Positions 53,589 to 63,990 of a stretch of 64,000 nt of DNA are shown here, piece after piece; positions within the stretch are counted from its first letter, which is position 1; the number at the start of each line of letters is the position of its first letter. The notes under the pieces are model-generated. The model did no database searches. It was not told the DNA's origin and saw nothing but the letters and a program-made list of their open reading frames with translations. The translations under genes were made by a program, and so were the position numbers. Source of the stretch: Ceratopteris richardii (Eukaryota > Streptophyta > Polypodiopsida > Polypodiales > Pteridaceae); assembly GCA_020310875.1 (NCBI GenBank), contig CM035413.1:180859364-180923363 (forward strand). Reading direction: 5' to 3'.

Positions 53589-56500
53589 TCAATTGTCCTT
53601 GATTTCGTGCAAACCAATCATCAACTTGAATCTACTTAATTTCGTACCATCAAGAGCTTTCGTCAACATGTCTGCACATTGCATATCTGTAGAGACATAG
53701 GATAGTTGAATATCCTTGCTCAATAGCTTCTCCCTTACATAATGGTAGTGGACTTCAATATGCTTGGTTCTAGCATGGTATACCGGATTAGCTGCTAGAT
53801 GTAGTGAGCTTGTGTTGTCACCAAAGATGTGAGGTGTTGAAGAATGAAGTCCAAGATCTGTGTACAAAGATTTTAACCACATGATTTCTTGAGTTGCATT
53901 AGCCAAACCTCTATATTCAGCTTCAGTAGAAGATAATGCCACGGTTGGTTGCTTCTTCGATGACCAAGAAATGATTTTTGAACCTGCAAATGATATATAC
54001 CCTGATGTGCTTCTTCTATCATCTTTAGATCCGGCCCAATCTGCATCTGAGTAGACCTTTAGCTCAATATCTGAAGTATATGAATAGAACAAACCTTCAT
54101 TCATGGTCCCCTTTAGGTACTTGAGGACTCGCTTGGCCGCTTCCATATGTGGTCTTCTCGGCTTATGCATAAACTGACTCAATATGCTAACACTATAGCA
54201 TATATCCACCCTTGTGAGTGTTGCATAGTTCAAACTTCCAACCAAGCTTTGATAGCTTGTGATGTCTTCAATTGGCTCTCCTTCATAAGCACTAAGCTTA
54301 TGATTTTGCTCCATAGGTGTACCTGCACACTTTGTATTTTCCATCTTGAACTTGACGAGCATGTCATGGACATACTTCCTTTGTGTGATGTATATACCTG
54401 AATCTGTGTAGATCAACTCCAATCCAAGAAAATAAGTGAGTGGTCCGAGGTCACTTATCTTGAACTCCTCCTTCATTTGACTCTTTACCTGTTTGATTCC
54501 TTCAAGATCATTGCCTGTGATAATAATATCATCAACATACACACATAAATAGATCACTTCATATCCATTCCTCTTTATGAACAAAGAGGTATCCGCCTTG
54601 CTAGCTTTGAATCCTTGGTCCTGCAAATAAGTAACCAATCTGAAATTCCAAGCTCTTGGAGCTTGCTTCAATCCATACAAAGCTTTCTTTAGTTTGCATA
54701 CATAGTTAGGATGATGTGCATCCTCATATCCAGGAGGTTGTGCCATATACACTTCCTCAGAAATCCATCCATTCAAGAAAGCATTCTTTACATCAAGTTG
54801 ATAAAGATTCCAATTTCTAGATGCAGCAAGACTAATGAGAACCCTAATTGTAGGCATTTTTGCAACAGGAGAGAAAGTCTCCTCATAATCAATACCATGG
54901 GTTTGAGCAAACCCTTTAGCAACTAACCTTGCTTTGTGTCTATTTATACTTCCATCTGGATTCCTCTTGATTTTGTATATCCATCGAGATCCGATTATCT
55001 TCATAGATGGCTTGTTAGGTACAAGCTCCCAAGTGTCATTCTCCTTCAAGGCTTCCATTTCTTCATCCATTGCATCTCTCCAAGCTTTCTTGCTTTGTGC
55101 TTCTTCGAATGTGGTAGGTTCTTCCTTGGTTGAATCCTTTGCAATGTAGATTGAGTGCTTGGTGACCAAAGAAGTATCATAACCAAACCTCTCTGGTTTC
55201 TTCTTCTCCCTCGAAGACCTTCTAAGTGGTTGATGTGAGCTCTCGGGTCCATATGTAGCATCCTGCATCTTTGCTTTACCTTTGTTCTTCCATAGCTTTA
55301 GTCTTTCCAAGTCTTCTAGGTCAATCTCCGAATCACTTTCTTCAATCTGCTTTGGCTCCTTTGGTTGAAGTGATGGAAAATCTTCATCCAAGTCGTATGG
55401 CAGCTTCACTTTCCTGTCATCATCAAACCATGATTTGTTTTCATCAAAAATTACATCTCTACTCACAGAAAATCCTTTATTGGTTGGATTGTACAATCTA
55501 TATCCTTTTTGGTTTTGATCATAACCAATGAATACACACTTCTCTGCCTTGGGATCCAATTTCCCTCTTACTTGAGAAGGAATGTGAGCATAGGCTAAGC
55601 ATCCAAAGATTTTACAATGCTCTAGACTAGGTCTTCTTCCATTCCACACTTCATATGGAGTGGTTCCATCTAGTGACTTAGATGGAAGTCTATTTATGAG
55701 ATATGTGGCTGTCGACACAGCCTCTGCCCATAGGTAGTTCGGCAATCCCTTTTCGTTGAGCATGGACCTTGCAGCTTCGACGATAGCTCTATTCCTCCTC
55801 TCTGCTACACCATTGAGTTCAGGTGTATACCTTGTAGTGACTTCCCTTTTAATGCCTCTTTCATGCAAGAAGGCATCAAATTCAGAAGAGAAGTATTCTC
55901 CTCCACCATCTGATCTGAGTCTTTTCAAAGTCCTACCTGTTTGATTTTCAACAAGAGCAATATACTTCTTAAAGCAATTAAACACTTCATCCTTGTGCTT
56001 CATGAAAAACAGAATGGTCCACCTGCTACAATCATCTATGAAAGACACATAATATCTTGAGCCTGATATAGATGGCTCCTTACTTGGACCCCACACATCC
56101 GTGTGCACTAGATCCAAAGGATTTTGATACATATATCCTTTCTTATTGAAAGGTTGTCTATGAGCCTTGCCGAGTTGACAAGCTTCACACTTATAAATCA
56201 TGTGTTGCCTTGTGATATTAGGCAAACCAAGTACACTTTGGTCCCTGCAAATCTGTTTGAGTGTCCTCTCACCAATGTGAGCAAGCCTTTTGTGCCATAT
56301 CTCCAACTCTGTTAGAGTTTGAGATCCATAGCTAAACAAAGCTATGTTCTTTGTATCTTCCACTTCAAAAGTGAAAAGCCTTCCTGTCTTTTCTCCTTTG
56401 GCAATCCTTCGAAAGCCTTGCCTTGGGTCTTCAACATATGCTCCAAATCGATTGAATCTAACCTGCAATCCTTTTTCAACAATCTGTCCAACACTTATTA

Positions 56501-57797
56501 AATTTTTGGTAATTGTAGGGACATACAAGACTTTGCTTAAGAGGTTCATATTCCCATCTGATGTCTTCACATTACCTATCTTCTCCACTGAGTGCTTTGT
56601 GTCATCTCCTGTCTGCACTTCATGCTTGTTATGAGGATCTTCCAAATCAGAAAGTAAAGCCACATTTCCTGCTACATGGTTCGAGCATCCCGAATCAATG
56701 TAAAATATGTGATCATCATCCTTACCCTTCTTCGTTGATAGATTCATAATCAATAATGAATCTTCTTGACTTTGGTCCTCTGCATAGTTATTGTAATCTC
56801 TTCTTCCTCTATGGCCACTTTGATAGTTGTTGTTGTTGTTGTAATTGTTGTTGTAGTAGTTGTTGTTGTAGCCTCCATTGTACCTGCCTCTATTTGATCC
56901 ATAGCCACCTCTATTGAATCCTCTTCCTCTTGAGTTCCTCGGGTTCCTGAAACATTCTTCAGTAGTATGGTTAGATAAGCCACATATGTTGCAAGGTTGA
57001 GATGATTGGAATCTCCCCCTGCCTTGCTTTCCACCTCTGCCTCTTCCTCTAGCTCTTCCTCTACCTGCAAAGTTTGCTTGGAAAGAGCTTCCTTCATCTT
57101 CATTCTTCCTATTCTTTGACTTGTCCTTGACCTTAGCTTTATCAGAATATAAGGCAGAAGTTTGATTACCTCTTGAGGACTCACCACCTTTGCTAATCTT
57201 TGCTTCATGAGTGAAGAGTTGGCCCATGAGTGTGTTGAGGTCGGGTACATGCATATCCATGTATAAATCCATGGCTGTTGTGAATGACTCCCACTTGTCG
57301 TCTGCTTTGATTCCATTCATGATTTGTCTTATGATTTGCTCCTCTTCAATTACCTCTCCAATGCTTCCAAGTTGGTCGGAAATCTCCTTCATCTTTGTGA
57401 CATAATCAGTCACATTTTGCTTCGGGCTTTTCTTCATTGTTGTGAACTCCATCCACAATTGGTTCTTCCTTGCTCGAGTGTTGGAAGAGAAGAAAGAAGC
57501 AAGTGCATTCCAGGTTTCTCTTGATGTCTTGCATCCCTTGACATGAGGTAAAAGAAAATCAGAGATTGAGTTTAGAATATAGGACCTTGCAAGTGCATCC
57601 TTCGAACACCAATTCGAAAGTCCTTCCACTTCTTCATGTGATGGTTGCCCTTTGTTCCTCATGGTTGGCATTGCTTCATCTCCGGATATGAATCCATATA
57701 GATTCCTTCCTTGAAGGTAAGCCTCCATCCTTAGAGACCATGCCGGGTAGTTATTTCGATCCAATTTGTCAATTGTTGATGGAAATCCATCTCCCAT
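53589..57797 (-). CDS. copia-3 gag-pol polyprotein, complete
   Basis: 1402 codons, no stop; the first Met lies just after the primer-binding site. Gag (about residues 1-200; DKLDRNNYPAWSLRMEAYL) is followed by an unusual nucleocapsid: an Arg-Gly run (246-262), the knuckle CNICGLSNHTTEEC (269-282) and an Asn/Tyr/Gly-rich tail (300-335). Protease is FYIDSGCSNHV (Asp 368). Pre-integrase zinc residues lie at about 502-540, and the integrase triad is Asp 567, Asp 630 and Glu 666 (here TPELNGVAERRN instead of the common TPQQNG). RT has YQLDVKNAFLNG and CVYVDDIIITG (1087-1090). RNase H has YSDADWAGSK, SSTEAEYRG and FGDNTSS. All catalytic residues are present. The RG and Asn/Tyr-rich part probably binds RNA. 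Confidence 0.97.
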   Translation of the reverse strand: MGDGFPSTIDKLDRNNYPAWSLRMEAYLQGRNLYGFISGDEAMPTMRNKGQPSHEEVEGLSNWCSKDALARSYILNSISDFLLPHVKGCKTSRETWNALASFFSSNTRARKNQLWMEFTTMKKSPKQNVTDYVTKMKEISDQLGSIGEVIEEEQIIRQIMNGIKADDKWESFTTAMDLYMDMHVPDLNTLMGQLFTHEAKISKGGESSRGNQTSALYSDKAKVKDKSKNRKNEDEGSSFQANFAGRGRARGRGRGGKQGRGRFQSSQPCNICGLSNHTTEECFRNPRNSRGRGFNRGGYGSNRGRYNGGYNNNYYNNNYNNNNNYQSGHRGRRDYNNYAEDQSQEDSLLIMNLSTKKGKDDDHIFYIDSGCSNHVAGNVALLSDLEDPHNKHEVQTGDDTKHSVEKIGNVKTSDGNMNLLSKVLYVPTITKNLISVGQIVEKGLQVRFNRFGAYVEDPRQGFRRIAKGEKTGRLFTFEVEDTKNIALFSYGSQTLTELEIWHKRLAHIGERTLKQICRDQSVLGLPNITRQHMIYKCEACQLGKAHRQPFNKKGYMYQNPLDLVHTDVWGPSKEPSISGSRYYVSFIDDCSRWTILFFMKHKDEVFNCFKKYIALVENQTGRTLKRLRSDGGGEYFSSEFDAFLHERGIKREVTTRYTPELNGVAERRNRAIVEAARSMLNEKGLPNYLWAEAVSTATYLINRLPSKSLDGTTPYEVWNGRRPSLEHCKIFGCLAYAHIPSQVRGKLDPKAEKCVFIGYDQNQKGYRLYNPTNKGFSVSRDVIFDENKSWFDDDRKVKLPYDLDEDFPSLQPKEPKQIEESDSEIDLEDLERLKLWKNKGKAKMQDATYGPESSHQPLRRSSREKKKPERFGYDTSLVTKHSIYIAKDSTKEEPTTFEEAQSKKAWRDAMDEEMEALKENDTWELVPNKPSMKIIGSRWIYKIKRNPDGSINRHKARLVAKGFAQTHGIDYEETFSPVAKMPTIRVLISLAASRNWNLYQLDVKNAFLNGWISEEVYMAQPPGYEDAHHPNYVCKLKKALYGLKQAPRAWNFRLVTYLQDQGFKASKADTSLFIKRNGYEVIYLCVYVDDIIITGNDLEGIKQVKSQMKEEFKISDLGPLTYFLGLELIYTDSGIYITQRKYVHDMLVKFKMENTKCAGTPMEQNHKLSAYEGEPIEDITSYQSLVGSLNYATLTRVDICYSVSILSQFMHKPRRPHMEAAKRVLKYLKGTMNEGLFYSYTSDIELKVYSDADWAGSKDDRRSTSGYISFAGSKIISWSSKKQPTVALSSTEAEYRGLANATQEIMWLKSLYTDLGLHSSTPHIFGDNTSSLHLAANPVYHARTKHIEVHYHYVREKLLSKDIQLSYVSTDMQCADMLTKALDGTKLSRFKLMIGLHEIKDN

Positions 57798-57810
57798 GTT
57801 GCTTGACTAT

Positions 57811-57822
57811 GCTCTGATACCA
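57811..57822 (-). promoter_or_regulatory. primer-binding site of copia-3 (initiator Met tRNA)
   Basis: TGGTATCAGAGC on the minus strand, one base after the 5' LTR. Confidence 0.95.
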
Positions 57823-57823
57823 C

Positions 57824-58901
57824 TGTGAAGAGAGATGGTGGATGCAATCCAAAGATGAGTAGGTGCCGCTACAACCAGCTTCACACCAGCCAACTGAGAC
57901 TTCAGAGTTGATTAGTAGACCCTTTGAGCTTCCTAAATCCACCAAAATATCAGCCAAGTACTTTGGAACATGTATCCCAAAAGTTTAAGTCAAGACAGGC
58001 TAGTTGCGAAATGACTAGCTCCCAAAACTTGCTATTTTTGGACATACACCTGCTGGAAAAAATGAACAGTGCTCTCAACCTGGAAGGAATTAGAAAAATT
58101 CCTTTTGGGCATAGCAAATAGGCTTAGCAAGCTTCCTATTCCAAGTTAAAACACTTCAAATGATGGACTGAGCACTGAGAACAAGTTTCATCAAGTTCTG
58201 GAACATTCCCACAATTCTCGGGGCTCTACAGAGATAGACCAGTAAGTAGTAAAATGCCGATATCTCCAAAAGTATAAATCCAATGACCTTGAAAATTTAT
58301 AGGTAGAAACTAGACAGTGAGAGCTATCCAACGCACTTTAAAACACTGAAAAATGTTCAGTAAAACTCGAGATATGACCTTCTGAAGTTACTGCTCTGAG
58401 TGAGTATAGCAGAGAACAAAACAGAGAGGTAGATGATAATAAATGTATAGATTCACATATGATTACAACCACATTGGCAATGAATCTTTGCACAATGGGA
58501 GTAGAATGATAGAGCTATGGAGTAAGCTCTTCAATCTCTACAAAATGACATGAAGTGGTCACGTACAAGGCTTGCTAATCGCCTCTTCCTTCTTGCTCCT
58601 TTTATAGCAATTCTTGGAGGGAGTTTTGAATTCGAATTCGAATGGCTCCATCTAAAAGTGATCCCCAAAGTTAGGAGAGATTCCCTCAGCTCAAAAATTC
58701 GTGATTTTGGTAGTTGGAGCCACGAATTTGCTTTTACATCATGCATGAGGTAAGCCATCCTTTTCCTTTTTTCTTTTTCCATTTACAAGAGATAAAATGT
58801 ACTCTTTTACAAGAGGTGTTCACATGACTACTCATGTGACTTACAAATGAGGATAATATCAAGCATATCAAGCATGTAGGCTTGGGCAAAATGCACCAAC
58901 A
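57824..58901 (-). mobile_element. 5' LTR of copia-3
   Basis: 1078 bp, the promoter copy. TATAAAAG is at 58599-58606 on the minus strand. CCCAG follows at 58902. Confidence 0.95.
58599..58606 (-). promoter_or_regulatory. TATA box of the copia-3 5' LTR
   Basis: TATAAAAG in GCTATAAAAGGAGCAAG on the minus strand; conserved in place in the copia-2 LTR (20190) and in the relic (59932). Confidence 0.6.
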
Positions 58902-59880
58902 CCCAGGAGTTAACAAGACTTGTGATCTTGTTAAAAGGTAGCTTTACTGGCTTGGACTTCATAAGGACGTCCTAGAATATGTTCTTAAATGCACTAAATG
59001 CTAGGTTAATAAAGTTGGAAGATTAAGGATTGGAGGACCACCCCACCCATTGGATTTTCCTAATGGGAAGTGGGAGAGTATCTCCATGGATTTCATAGTT
59101 GGACTACCTAAGACACAGAGAGGGCATGACATTTTTTGGGTGATTGTGGATAGGTTAACCAAAATAGCTAGGTTTATTTCAACACGTACTACATTGAAGA
59201 CAGTTGAGCTTGGTAGATTTTTTGTAGACAACCTATAAAAATTATATGCTCTTCCTTTAGGCATAGTTTCTTATCAGTATAGGAAGTTTACTAGCCACTT
59301 TTGGAGAGTGGTCCTCGAAGGTTGGATAAAAAACCTAGCATGATTATGGCCAAGAATCTACAGTCAAATGGACAAGTAGAGAGGGTTAACCAAATCCTAG
59401 AGGATATGCTTCGTGCATATGTGAATGAAAGGCAAACTAATTGGGAAGATTACTTTCCTATAGTAGAGTTTGCATGTAATAGTGCCAAGAGCTCTTCCAC
59501 TAGGCATAGACCATTTATACCTACGTATGGGTTTCAACCAAGAGCTCCTTATGCAGTAGGATTGTAGAATGAAAAAGTTCAAGCTACAAAGGACTTCTTG
59601 AAAGAGATGAACAATATTCTAATGACAACATTAGGAGAGCCCAAGGCAGGGCTAGTATTGGCATATTTAGCAAGCCTAAGTGCATTGCTAAATTCATGGG
59701 ATTACACATCCATTTTATCTCTTCACAAGAAGGAACTATATGTGAACCTATGCTAGTCATTCTTAGCATTGTTACTTTGAATAAATGTAAAAGAAAATGA
59801 ATAAGGAACCTTGTGAAGTTAGAGAGCTGAACCCATGACTTATGTGGCAAGAAGAATAAATCAAAATCATCCCTAAAGTG
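58902..59880 (+). pseudogene. gypsy c integrase, second half, inactive
   Basis: It continues the zinc domain (TKC pair near 59000) and then the core: GKWESISMDFIVGLPKT (first Asp kept), VSYQYRKFTSHFW where V-S-D-R-D is expected (catalytic Asp changed to Tyr), and NGQVERVNQILEDM (Glu kept). Coding words fade near 59880. Confidence 0.8.
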
Positions 59881-60299
59881 TAGGATCACTTTTAGGTGAG
59901 GGAAAATTCAAATTCAAACTCAAATTATGAGTATAAAAATCCATGCTTTTAGTTGCAGGCTATGTGATCCATTCTGAGAGACTTTGAGCTACATCAATGA
60001 GCACACATTGAGCTTTATTCATGTATGAGTAGTCCAGTACACTTTGCTTGTATCATATGTTCATTAGCATGTACATTTTGATACATTTCTTCAATTATAC
60101 CTCTGTCTATTGTTCTTTCTTGCATCTTCATCATTATAGTGATTTTGTGGAATCAATTTCTCTGCATGTACTCATTCATTTTCAATACTTTAACTTGGGT
60201 TAGTTAGATTAAATTTTCTAATACTTGCAAATGATGTCATCACCTTCTCATAATAATATCAGAGTGTCATCATAGAATATGATTATGTGTGAGGATTTT

Positions 60300-61372
60300 T
60301 CCTTTTCAATTGATAAATTGGATCAAGGTAACTACTTAGCATGCTCTTTAAGGATGCAAAATCTCTGCAAGGAAGACATATTTATGAATACATCTCGAGA
60401 GATGCGATGATGCCTCTTCTAAGGACCAAAGGACAATGAGCACAAGAAGAACAAAGAGACGTTGAACACATGGTGTGCAAAGGATGCTTTGGCAAGGTAA
60501 TATATTCTAAAATCTATTTTTGATTTCTTACTTCTATACATTAGGGGATGAAAAATTCTAAAATCTATTTTTGATTTCTTACTTCTATACATTAGGGGAT
60601 GAAAAATTCACAATGAATCTAGAATGCACTTGAAGCATTCTTCTCCTCAAGTACCAAGGATAGGAAGTATCAACTATGGATGGACTTCACATACCTCAAG
60701 AAGCAACCAAAGCAACATGTTAGTGACTTTATCAAAAAAGAATAAAGATAGCTGATGAGTTAGGAAGCACTAGAGAGGTCATACATGAAGAGAAAATGTT
60801 CAAACACGTCATCAATGGAATCAAAGAAGATAAGTGGGAAGCACTCACCATTGCCATGGATTTATACATGGACGTGCAAGTACTAGATTTCAACACACTC
60901 ATGGGACAACTCTTCATTCATGAAGCCAAGATTTTGAAGAATGGAGATACATAGAAAGGTAATCAATCCTTTTCCATATACATTAATAAAGGTAGAAGTA
61001 AAGATGCCAAAGGTAAAGGGAAGAAACCTCATGAAGAAGTAAGCACCTCCCAAGCTAACTTTGCAGGTAGATGGAGAAGCTCAAGAGGAAGAGGTAGAGG
61101 AGGTAGAAAAGGTAGGGGGAGACCTCAGAGATCTCATCTTGTGCTATGTGGACTTACCAATCATATCACTAAGCATTGCTTCAAGAACCAAAGGAACCAT
61201 AGAGAAGAGGATACAACAGAGGAGGATATGGAGCACCTAGAAGTAGATACAACAACAACTATGGTTACAATGGCAACAACAACTTCAAAAATAAGTATCA
61301 AGGAGGTTATAAAGGAAAGAGAGACTACTAAAATCATATTGAGGATCAATCATAAGATGAATCTCTTCTAAT
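60300..61372 (+). pseudogene. gag of the copia relic
   Basis: Fragments in different frames match copia-3 gag in order: NTWCAKDALAR, HVINGIKEDKWEALTIAMDLYM, FNTLMGQLFIHEAK, an Arg/Gly run, and a knuckle-like LCGLTNHITKHCFKNQ. An Asn/Thr-rich tail follows. Broken by stops and frameshifts. Confidence 0.75.
60504..60605. repeat. 51-bp direct tandem duplication in relic gag
   Basis: ATTCTAAAATCTATTTTTGA and the next 31 bases occur at 60504-60554 and 60555-60605, identical as far as I can read. A recent event inside a dead gene. Confidence 0.93.
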
Positions 61373-61373
61373 C

Positions 61374-61690
61374 ATGAACATCTGTATGAAAGGAGGTAAA
61401 TCAGATGAGCATGTATTTTATATTGAATTTGGATGTTCAAATAATTTAGTAGGAAATGTAGCACTACTCTTCAATTCAAAAAACCCCAAGAAAAAGCATG
61501 AAGATCAAATAGGAAATGACATAATGCACCCTATGGAGAAGATTAGAAATTTGAAGACTTCAAATAGTAACATGAATTTTTTGAGCAAAGTTCTCTATGA
61601 ACCTCGTATCACTATTAAACTTCCCTTTTGGTTGAGGAGAGAGATAGGTCGAATTCAGTTCTTGGGGTGGGAGAGTTTAAACTAATTTAA
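61374..61690 (+). pseudogene. protease start of the copia relic
   Basis: A 103-codon frame: FYIEFGCSNNLVGNVALL stands for FYIDSGCSNHVAGNVALL of copia-3, so the catalytic Asp-Ser is Glu-Phe. NFLSKVLYEPRITIKL follows, then homology stops. Confidence 0.75.
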
Positions 61691-62324
61691 CATTATGTAT
61701 TTTCCTAATAACCAATTCTCAAGGATACAAGTCACTTATGATTACTTAGTCGAATAATAGTACTAGATCGTATACATATTAGGCACCAGCACTTATGGAA
61801 ACTATAATGCTAGACTTTCAGTGTACATAGATATTACTGAAGTACACTGAACATGTACTTTTCATTGATTACTAACAGACACCTCAAAATTTTGCTTTAC
61901 TATTGGAAAAACCGAGTATACTTCTACATCTCCGTAATGATACCTTAGTGACTTGCAGATATCCACACACTACACAATCCCCTATAAATTACAACAGTGA
62001 TATCCATTGATTTTATTGATTTAACAAATACAGACTTATATAAGATACAGAAGGAGATCAAGACTATGGGCACACTAACAGTATGTGCAGAACAATGTGC
62101 CCAAAGCACTACTAACCAAACTTGATCGGCACCTACATTGGGTGATCTGCCCCATAAACTCCGTGCTTCTCTCATTCATTAGGCAAAAAGTTACAATTGT
62201 ATAGTCTTGCCTTTTTGGTCCAGGTTGTTCACCAAAAATTACATCGACCAAAAATTACATCAAATTACAAGCATAAATCTACCAACCTAACACTAGCACA
62301 CGTGGAAGATCTGAACCCAAAAAG
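61691..62324. other. stretch without a recognised gene
   Basis: AT-rich. CCAAAAATTACATC is repeated in tandem at about 62232-62260. It could include the LTR of the element whose ORF lies to the right, but I could not define ends. Confidence 0.35.
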
Positions 62325-63990
62325 GCAACCTAGGGAGCCGGGTTCCCATCTTCTTCCTCTGGTTCTTCGTTCGACGATGTATGAAGTTCAAACTTTAGTG
62401 ATTCCTTAACTTCTTGGAAAGTGTTTTGTATCTTTTTTACAATGGTCTTCAAAAACTTCTAGACTTGGTGAGGATCCAGAAGAACTACTTTAGAGGAGTG
62501 TTTGCTAATGAAGGCTATAGTGGAGACAATTTCTTGGCTTTGAGCTCATGCTAACTAAAGTCCAAAGCCTTGTTGCAAATAGAAATCATGCTTCATAAGA
62601 TTCTTTCACTTTTTGCCTTCAGTGTGTGCTTGTTGGAGGGTGGTGGTTTTTCCAAATTCAAATTGCTCCAAACTAGTCTATAAGCATGTGATTTCATCTT
62701 GATTAGTAGTAGTGGCTATCATCAATCGGATAGCTTTTGAGGAGATATGGTCAGTCGGGTAGCTCAGGTTCAAGAGGTATGTCCCACAGCTAATAAGGAG
62801 ATACGGTCCAAGAACAATCGAGACTCTGTGGAGAAGATGAGCATTTGGGAGAGTAATTGGAAGATGACATTGGGGACATCTTGGGGAAGAGGGAGCAAGA
62901 GAGACTATCTGGGATACATCAGTTGAATGGGTAGGGGATGGCAAAGAAGTGGGCAGAGGTTCATTGGGCATGGGTTGATTGGGTTGAGTAATAAGTGCAA
63001 ACAAGATCACTGAAGCATGAGAAGAAGGGGTTGTTGGATGAAAGTCAAAGGAGAAGGAAAAGATTCCTCCGAGGATGCAGATGGGATAGGGACAATGTTG
63101 GGAGGGGTTTTATTGGATTCTGCAACAAGTTTTACTAGCATGAAGCTAGTGGTGGCCATATTATTGATGGTTTCTTCAATTTCAAAGGAACTGGAGCTTC
63201 AAACTTGGTGGGGGCATTTATCACGTCAAAAGATTAACCTGATGATTTTGTCTTCTTCATTGGTGGGAGAATCAGGAGGGTCAGGGCATGAGGGATCAAC
63301 AATACACATTTTTGGACAGGGAATTCACTCGCGTAAAGGACAAAAAGAATGTAAGGAAGATGGGTATAAGTGGAGTGAGACTGTTGTAACTACCTCATGG
63401 TCTCTTGGCATTCTTGATGAATGCGGTGGAAAAGGACACCAACCTAGTTGATTGAAAGATGAGCTAGAACTAAAATGAGCGAGTAGAACTGGTAGGAGAT
63501 TCCGTAAGCACAATGTTACAAATTCATTGCAACCTTTAAAAATGTGAAGATGGCTTGCTCTAGTTCAGGGTGACAGTTGATAGCATATTTGATGGAGCTA
63601 TGGCGGGGGAATAAATGCTCCATAGCCATGCATGAGAGGGGCTCGACAAAGGTGATGCCCTCAGTGGGGAGATGGAACCATTCTGCTACCTTAGTCATCA
63701 TGGTGTGGAATTTAGTGCCATTGAGAGGGACAGTCTAAACTATAGTGCATGATGGCTCCACAATGATACAGAGAGTGATACTCTCGGTCATAGGGTGCAC
63801 CAGAATGCCACCCCATTGGAGGAGGGCAAAGTTGTCTAAGCGAAGAACACCTAAATAGTGATAAATGGGCTCAATAAACACCATGGAAACGACATCAATT
63901 GTAATGAGATATTTCATGGTAGGAATGGGTGAGATGGTGGGACAACTATAGAGTGCAAGGCTAGAGCAAGCAAGCATACAAGACACAATC
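62325..63990 (-). pseudogene. eroded ORF of unknown type, probably a retrotransposon accessory protein
   Basis: On the minus strand one frame runs from about 63990 to 63516 with a single TAG at 63735-63737 (YHYLGVLRLDNFALLQWGG ... AEWFHLPTEGITFVEPL ... CHPELEQAIFTFLKVAMNL). Pro/Ser-rich broken pieces follow (63010-62678). A coiled or charged end then closes with FELHTSSNEEPEEEDGNPAP and a stop near 62325. The layout (globular start, Pro-rich middle, acidic tail) recalls extra ORFs of plant gypsy elements, such as the one at 5416-9434, but I see no direct match. Confidence 0.4.

Larger units (their letters stand above)
52469..58901 (-). mobile_element. copia-3: intact Ty1/copia retrotransposon nested in gypsy c
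   Basis: 6433 bp with two 1078-bp LTRs (52469-53546 and 57824-58901), a primer-binding site, a polypurine tract, a single 1402-codon ORF and the perfect duplication CCCAG. Reading the LTRs side by side I found about ten substitutions in 1078 bp (near 1%), so it is young but older than copia-1. Family: same as copia-2 and the relic at 59889-61690. Confidence 0.95.
48780..59880 (+). mobile_element. gypsy c remnant, interrupted by copia-3
   Basis: Gag (48780-50230), protease (50310-50640), RT and RNase H (50730-52190), then the integrase zinc domain cut by copia-3 (52469-58901 plus duplication), then integrase (58907-59880), all on +. It has many stops. The lineage is the same as gypsy a and b by gag words and knuckle spacing. 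No LTRs could be recognised. Confidence 0.88.
59889..61690 (+). mobile_element. copia relic of the copia-2/copia-3 family
   Basis: A part-LTR (59889-60250) has TATAAAA at 59932 and the TTAGTTGCAGGCT zone shared with the copia-2 LTR. A decayed primer-binding site (TAATATCAGAGT, 60254-60265) and a broken gag follow, then the start of the protease. Homology stops at about 61620. Opposite orientation to copia-3, which lies 1 kb away. Confidence 0.75.
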
